From: a bacterium | Lineage (GTDB): Bacteria > Zhuqueibacterota > Zhuqueibacteria > Thermofontimicrobiales > Thermofontimicrobiaceae | NCBI GenBank assembly: GCA_011046315.1 | Contig: DSAU01000451.1 | Span: forward strand, 1-9,948 | DNA: 9,948 bases | Direction of reading: 5' to 3' | Shown here: piece after piece, positions 7,749-9,948 of the stretch | How the letters are laid out: every line of letters starts with the position of its first letter | How positions within the stretch are numbered: position 1 is the first letter of the stretch | Program-made: the position numbers and the translations under genes | The notes under the pieces: model-generated | What the model saw: the letters and a program-made list of their open reading frames with translations, nothing else | What the model was told of the DNA's origin: nothing | The model's database searches: none

Positions 7749-7983
7749 AACTTGTCAGTTACTAACCAAAAATATAAATAATTTGGATGCAGCTCAACAG
7801 CAGACTGTAAATCACTTTTCGCCGGCAACTTCTCACTTTGGCTGCTAATACTCCGATTGCTGGCATCGATCACCTGCTGCTTCTTTGATCCCCATTGTAT
7901 AAAATAGACATTAGCCAACGCATCCAAAATTAAAATCAACGTTTATACTCAAACCGGTTCCGAAAAGTTCGCACTTTGTTGAG

Positions 7984-8430
7984 TTATTCGACCAGACCTC
8001 TCCCTCTCTTATTCAATCGGTTGTCCTTTCGCAATTCTGCCAGGATTGAATCCAGAATGCCATTGATGAATTTCCCGCTTTTTTCGGTGCTGTATTTTTT
8101 TGAAATTTCAATGGCTTCGTCTATGGATACTTTTGGAGGAATGTCAGGAAAATTTAGGAATTCACAAACAGACATTCTCAAGATGATTTTATCAATGATA
8201 GCGATCCTCCCAAATTCCCAATTCAACGCCTTCTGTTTTATCATTTCGTCAAGTTCGCTTTGACTCTTCACCGTTAAATCAACAAGATGTTTGGCAAAGG
8301 AAGTGACTTTTTTCTCTGATATTCTGCTTTCAATCTGCTCCTGTTTGATTTGGGCCAACGGATTTTTAGAAAATTCATAGGCATATAATGCGCAGAGCGC
8401 GAGTTCACGCGCTTTCCTTCGATCGCTCAT
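7984..8430 (-). CDS. nusB: Transcription antitermination factor NusB
   Basis: This 148-residue all-helical RNA-binding protein pairs with NusE (ribosomal S10) on boxA RNA to prevent premature termination of rRNA operons. The N-terminus SDRRKARELALCALYAYE (2-19) contains the conserved Arg-rich boxA-binding start and the ALYxYE helix. The second half carries the family signature WEFGRIAIIDKIILRMSVCE (71-90), then PPKVSIDEAIEISKKYSTEKSGKF (98-121) and the closing INGILDSI helix (122-129). The length is normal for the family (about 140-150). The ATG at 8430 is the natural start because the motif begins right after it, but no Shine-Dalgarno sequence is visible: the bases before it are A-rich. It lies 123 bp after ilvE and 325 bp before secA. 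Confidence 0.96.
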   Translation of the reverse strand: MSDRRKARELALCALYAYEFSKNPLAQIKQEQIESRISEKKVTSFAKHLVDLTVKSQSELDEMIKQKALNWEFGRIAIIDKIILRMSVCEFLNFPDIPPKVSIDEAIEISKKYSTEKSGKFINGILDSILAELRKDNRLNKRGRGLVE

Positions 8431-8535
8431 TTTTTTATCATTGGTTAAATTTGATCTTTTGATTAGGTGTTAAGTAAAAAATGACATCAGATTTGCTGTG
8501 AAATCCATCGATAGTCATCTCATTTTCACTAATCC

Positions 8536-8564
8536 GTTATAATAAAATTTATTCTACTCAACAA
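8536..8564 (-). promoter_or_regulatory. Candidate promoter for nusB
   Basis: On the minus strand TTGTTG (8559-8564), a 17-base spacer and TATAAC (8536-8541) form a -35/-10 pair with 3/6 and 5/6 consensus matches and ideal spacing. It overlaps the last codons of ilvE and would give a leader of about 100 bases. This is a motif match in AT-rich DNA, without other support. Confidence 0.35.
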
Positions 8565-9480
8565 AGGTCAGCCAGTTGTATCCATCATCCTCGCCGGTTT
8601 CCAATATCTTGAAAAATTTTTGTTGTATTCTCTCAGTAATAGGTCCGCGACTGCCCTTGCCAATTACAATTTTATCGACTGAGCGAATCGGTGTGATTTC
8701 GGCAGCCGTACCGGTGAAAAACAGCTCATCCGCTATATATAACATCTCTCGCGGGATTTCAGTTTCAATAACATCGTAGCCAAATTGTTGTGCGATTTTA
8801 AAAACAGAATCCCGGGTAATCCCCGGAAGAATTGAGCTGCTAATACTGGGAGTAAAAATTTTTCCTTCACGTATCACAAATATATTTTCGCCACTCCCCT
8901 CAGATACCATACCTCGAGAATTCAGCGCAATTCCCTCGACATAACCATCAGCCAGCGCTTCTAATTTAATCAACTGGGAATTCATATAATTGCCTCCGGC
9001 TTTGGCAAGTGATGGGAAGGTATTGGGATGCATCCGGAACCAGGTCGATATTTTTACGTTCACACCATTTTTAAGTGCCTCTTCGCCAAGATATTTTCCC
9101 CAGCTCATCACAGCGATTGCAGTCTCTATAGGGCAACTTGACGGATCAACCCCCAGCGAGCCATAGCCCCGAAAGACGAACGGCCGGATATAGGCTGATT
9201 GTAACTCATTGATTTTAATAATATCAACACAAGCTTGCTCCAACTGTTGTTGGGAAAAGGGAATCTCAAGGCGATAAATTTTCGCTGAATCAAAAAAACG
9301 TTTGATATGTTCAGTCAATCGAAAAATTGCCGGTCCCTTCCGGGTTTCATAACAACGGATCCCCTCAAAAAATGACGTCCCATAGTGTACCACATGTGAC
9401 ATAATGTGAATCTTAGCGTTCATCCAGTCCACGAATTGACCGTTTAACCAAATCTTTCCTTTTTCATCTTGAGGATTCAT
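8554..9480 (-). CDS. ilvE: Branched-chain amino acid aminotransferase
   Basis: This 308-residue class IV PLP-dependent transaminase interconverts leucine, isoleucine and valine with their 2-oxo acids using glutamate/2-oxoglutarate. It has the length of E. coli IlvE (309). Visible motifs are WLNGQFVDW (11-19), HVVHYGTSFFEGIRCYE (29-45), RLTEHIKRFFDSAKIY (54-69) and YIRPFVFRGYGSLGV (97-111). Next is the PLP-lysine segment AKAGGNYMNSQL with K160 as the expected Schiff-base lysine. GIALNSRGMVSEGSGENIFV (183-202) carries E194. GITRDSV (220-226) and FFTGTAAEITPIRSVD (254-269) contain the phosphate- and cofactor-binding residues. The start is supported by AAGGAG upstream. D-amino-acid aminotransferase or ADC lyase of the same fold are less likely given the IlvE-type FFTGTAAEITP and YGxxxFEGIRCY signatures. 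No other branched-chain pathway gene is in the window. Confidence 0.95.
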   Translation of the reverse strand: MNPQDEKGKIWLNGQFVDWMNAKIHIMSHVVHYGTSFFEGIRCYETRKGPAIFRLTEHIKRFFDSAKIYRLEIPFSQQQLEQACVDIIKINELQSAYIRPFVFRGYGSLGVDPSSCPIETAIAVMSWGKYLGEEALKNGVNVKISTWFRMHPNTFPSLAKAGGNYMNSQLIKLEALADGYVEGIALNSRGMVSEGSGENIFVIREGKIFTPSISSSILPGITRDSVFKIAQQFGYDVIETEIPREMLYIADELFFTGTAAEITPIRSVDKIVIGKGSRGPITERIQQKFFKILETGEDDGYNWLTFVE

Positions 9481-9485
9481 ATAGG

Positions 9486-9492
9486 TCTCCTT
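9486..9492 (-). promoter_or_regulatory. Ribosome binding site of ilvE
   Basis: AAGGAGA on the minus strand ends five bases before the ilvE ATG and fixes that start. Confidence 0.8.
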
Positions 9493-9500
9493 TGAATAAA

Positions 9501-9509
9501 TGACATATT
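9501..9509. repeat. Direct repeat TGACATATT, left copy
   Basis: The nine bases TGACATATT recur exactly at 9793-9801, and both copies are followed by TCAC or CAC within two bases. The two copies bracket the doubtful ORF at 9511-9798. They could be a target-site duplication of a decayed insertion, a local duplication, or chance in AT-rich DNA. Confidence 0.35.
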
Positions 9510-9510
9510 A

Positions 9511-9798
9511 TCACCAGAGATTAGTTGTTGGCATCAGTTTTACGTGAAGAGCGAATTTGTTCATAATGTTATTTCTAATATTCGGGGTAAAGAAAAAAAT
9601 AGGCAGCAGACGGTTGCTACGATGGTCAATGTAAAGTTGATTTTTAGGAGTGCTTTGGAACAAGGTTGAGCCTACACCAAAAAAGTACCAAACGGCGGAG
9701 GCGCTGCAGGTGGTGATGTTTTTTTTCACACCGCCGGCGTTCAATTCTAACGCCTCTGATTGGCCAGATATGTTTTCAATAAAACAATGTTTTGACAT
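9511..9798 (-). CDS. Doubtful hypothetical ORF, 95 residues
   Basis: I do not recognise this frame. It opens with an ATG (MSKHCFIENISGQSEALELN), has no Shine-Dalgarno sequence, and its translation shows no domain, signal peptide or clear membrane helix. The middle (NITTCSASAVWYFFGVGSTL) is mildly hydrophobic. The end is rich in Asn, Phe and basic residues, as AT-rich non-coding DNA often is. The DNA of the first third (about 9690-9770) is noticeably GC-richer than its flanks, which could mark an inserted or repeated segment. It ends about 30 bp before ilvE on the same strand. It may be non-coding or a remnant of a dispersed element; a real small gene is the less likely option. Confidence 0.2.
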   Translation of the reverse strand: MSKHCFIENISGQSEALELNAGGVKKNITTCSASAVWYFFGVGSTLFQSTPKNQLYIDHRSNRLLPIFFFTPNIRNNIMNKFALHVKLMPTTNLW

Positions 9799-9801
9799 AT
9801 T
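9793..9801. repeat. Direct repeat TGACATATT, right copy
   Basis: This is the second exact copy of the nine-base repeat seen at 9501-9509, 292 bp away. On the minus strand it supplies the ATG of the doubtful ORF. Confidence 0.35.
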
Positions 9802-9875
9802 CACGATAAATTATTAATCAGACAAAGACAAATAACTTTATCTGTAATAGTTCAGCACTCTTAACTAATAATGTC

Positions 9876-9900
9876 ATTCCGGCATGTTTTTAGCCGGAAT
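9876..9900. repeat. REP/dRS3-like palindromic element
   Basis: ATTCCGGC and GCCGGAAT form a perfect 8-bp stem around a nine-base loop, within a GTCATTCCGGC...GCCGGAATCTC context. The ATTCC...GGAAT end structure resembles small dispersed palindromes such as neisserial dRS3 (ATTCCC-N8-GGGAAT). It sits in AT-rich DNA with no T run on either strand, so it is not a normal terminator. Only one copy lies in this window, so dispersal through the genome is an inference. Confidence 0.55.
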
Positions 9901-9948
9901 CTCCTGAATATATGTGCAAATTAATATTTAAAAGTTCTATTATTGAGA

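Larger units (their letters stand above)
7659..7983 (-). other. secA leader / nusB-secA gap
   Basis: This 325-bp stretch has no gene I can support. On the minus strand it holds two perfect hairpins close to secA (7722-7748 and 7692-7704) and the secA ribosome binding site. An open frame runs through most of it (7718-7939), but its only start is a TTG without a ribosome binding site and it has no internal methionine. The secA promoter must lie here or upstream, but I see no -35/-10 pair good enough to call. Confidence 0.6.
9481..9948. other. Right-hand region without a convincing gene
   Basis: These 468 bp upstream of ilvE hold the ilvE ribosome binding site, the direct-repeat pair with the doubtful ORF between them, and the palindromic element. 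On the plus strand the frames are short and broken. No tRNA and no confident promoter for ilvE could be found: a GATAAT at 9507-9512 on the minus strand has no acceptable -35 partner. Confidence 0.6.

Noticed and set aside
7718..7939. A 73-codon open frame upstream of secA whose last codons lie in the 11-bp hairpin, recalling a SecM-like arrest peptide
   Set aside because: The only start is a TTG with no ribosome binding site, there is no internal methionine, no clear signal peptide and no recognisable arrest motif. Position alone is not enough to call it.
8537..8542. Plus-strand TATAAT
   Set aside because: No -35 partner and no plus-strand gene downstream; the AT-rich stretch explains it.
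9477..9506. Nine-codon mini-ORF (MSFIQRRPI) whose stop overlaps the ilvE ATG as ATGA, possible leader peptide
   Set aside because: It has no ribosome binding site, has no run of branched-chain codons as an attenuator would, and simply reads through the ilvE Shine-Dalgarno sequence.
1..9948. tRNA, rRNA, CRISPR arrays, intact insertion sequences or transposases
   Set aside because: I scanned both strands for T-loop motifs, regularly spaced repeats and transposase-like residues and saw none.

Overview
The window carries seven genes, all on the minus strand, from a mid-to-low GC bacterium. Protein features point to the FCB side of the bacterial tree: the SecA is the long form with a VPFD/LIGG-type NBD1 entry and an acidic N-terminal insert, and xerC lies directly before a RaiA/HPF gene. 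Strong Shine-Dalgarno sequences at hpf, smg, secA and ilvE argue against a typical Bacteroidetes, which mostly lack them. A Calditrichota/KSB1-like or related lineage is my best guess. It is an inference from protein flavour, not from any search.

Read in the direction of transcription (high to low coordinates), the layout is as follows. First comes a 468-bp stretch (9481-9948) with no convincing gene, a compact palindromic repeat and a doubtful 95-codon ORF flanked by short direct repeats. Next are ilvE (branched-chain aminotransferase) and nusB (antitermination factor), then a 325-bp leader with two hairpins, and secA (preprotein translocase ATPase). A 439-bp gene-free gap follows. Last is a tight cluster, smg (DUF494), topA, xerC and hpf, with hpf running off the left edge. 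Smg and topA are 15 bp apart, topA and xerC overlap by 26 bp, and xerC and hpf are 51 bp apart, so these four probably form one transcription unit.

The genes are core housekeeping: translation (hpf), transcription (nusB), DNA topology and chromosome dimer resolution (topA, xerC), protein export (secA) and amino-acid metabolism (ilvE). I see no defence system, CRISPR array, tRNA, rRNA or intact mobile element. The best second-look items are a four-cysteine insertion inside the SecA motor between helicase motifs V and VI, the structured nusB-secA leader, and the palindromic repeat at the right edge. I do not find a convincing undescribed multi-gene system here.
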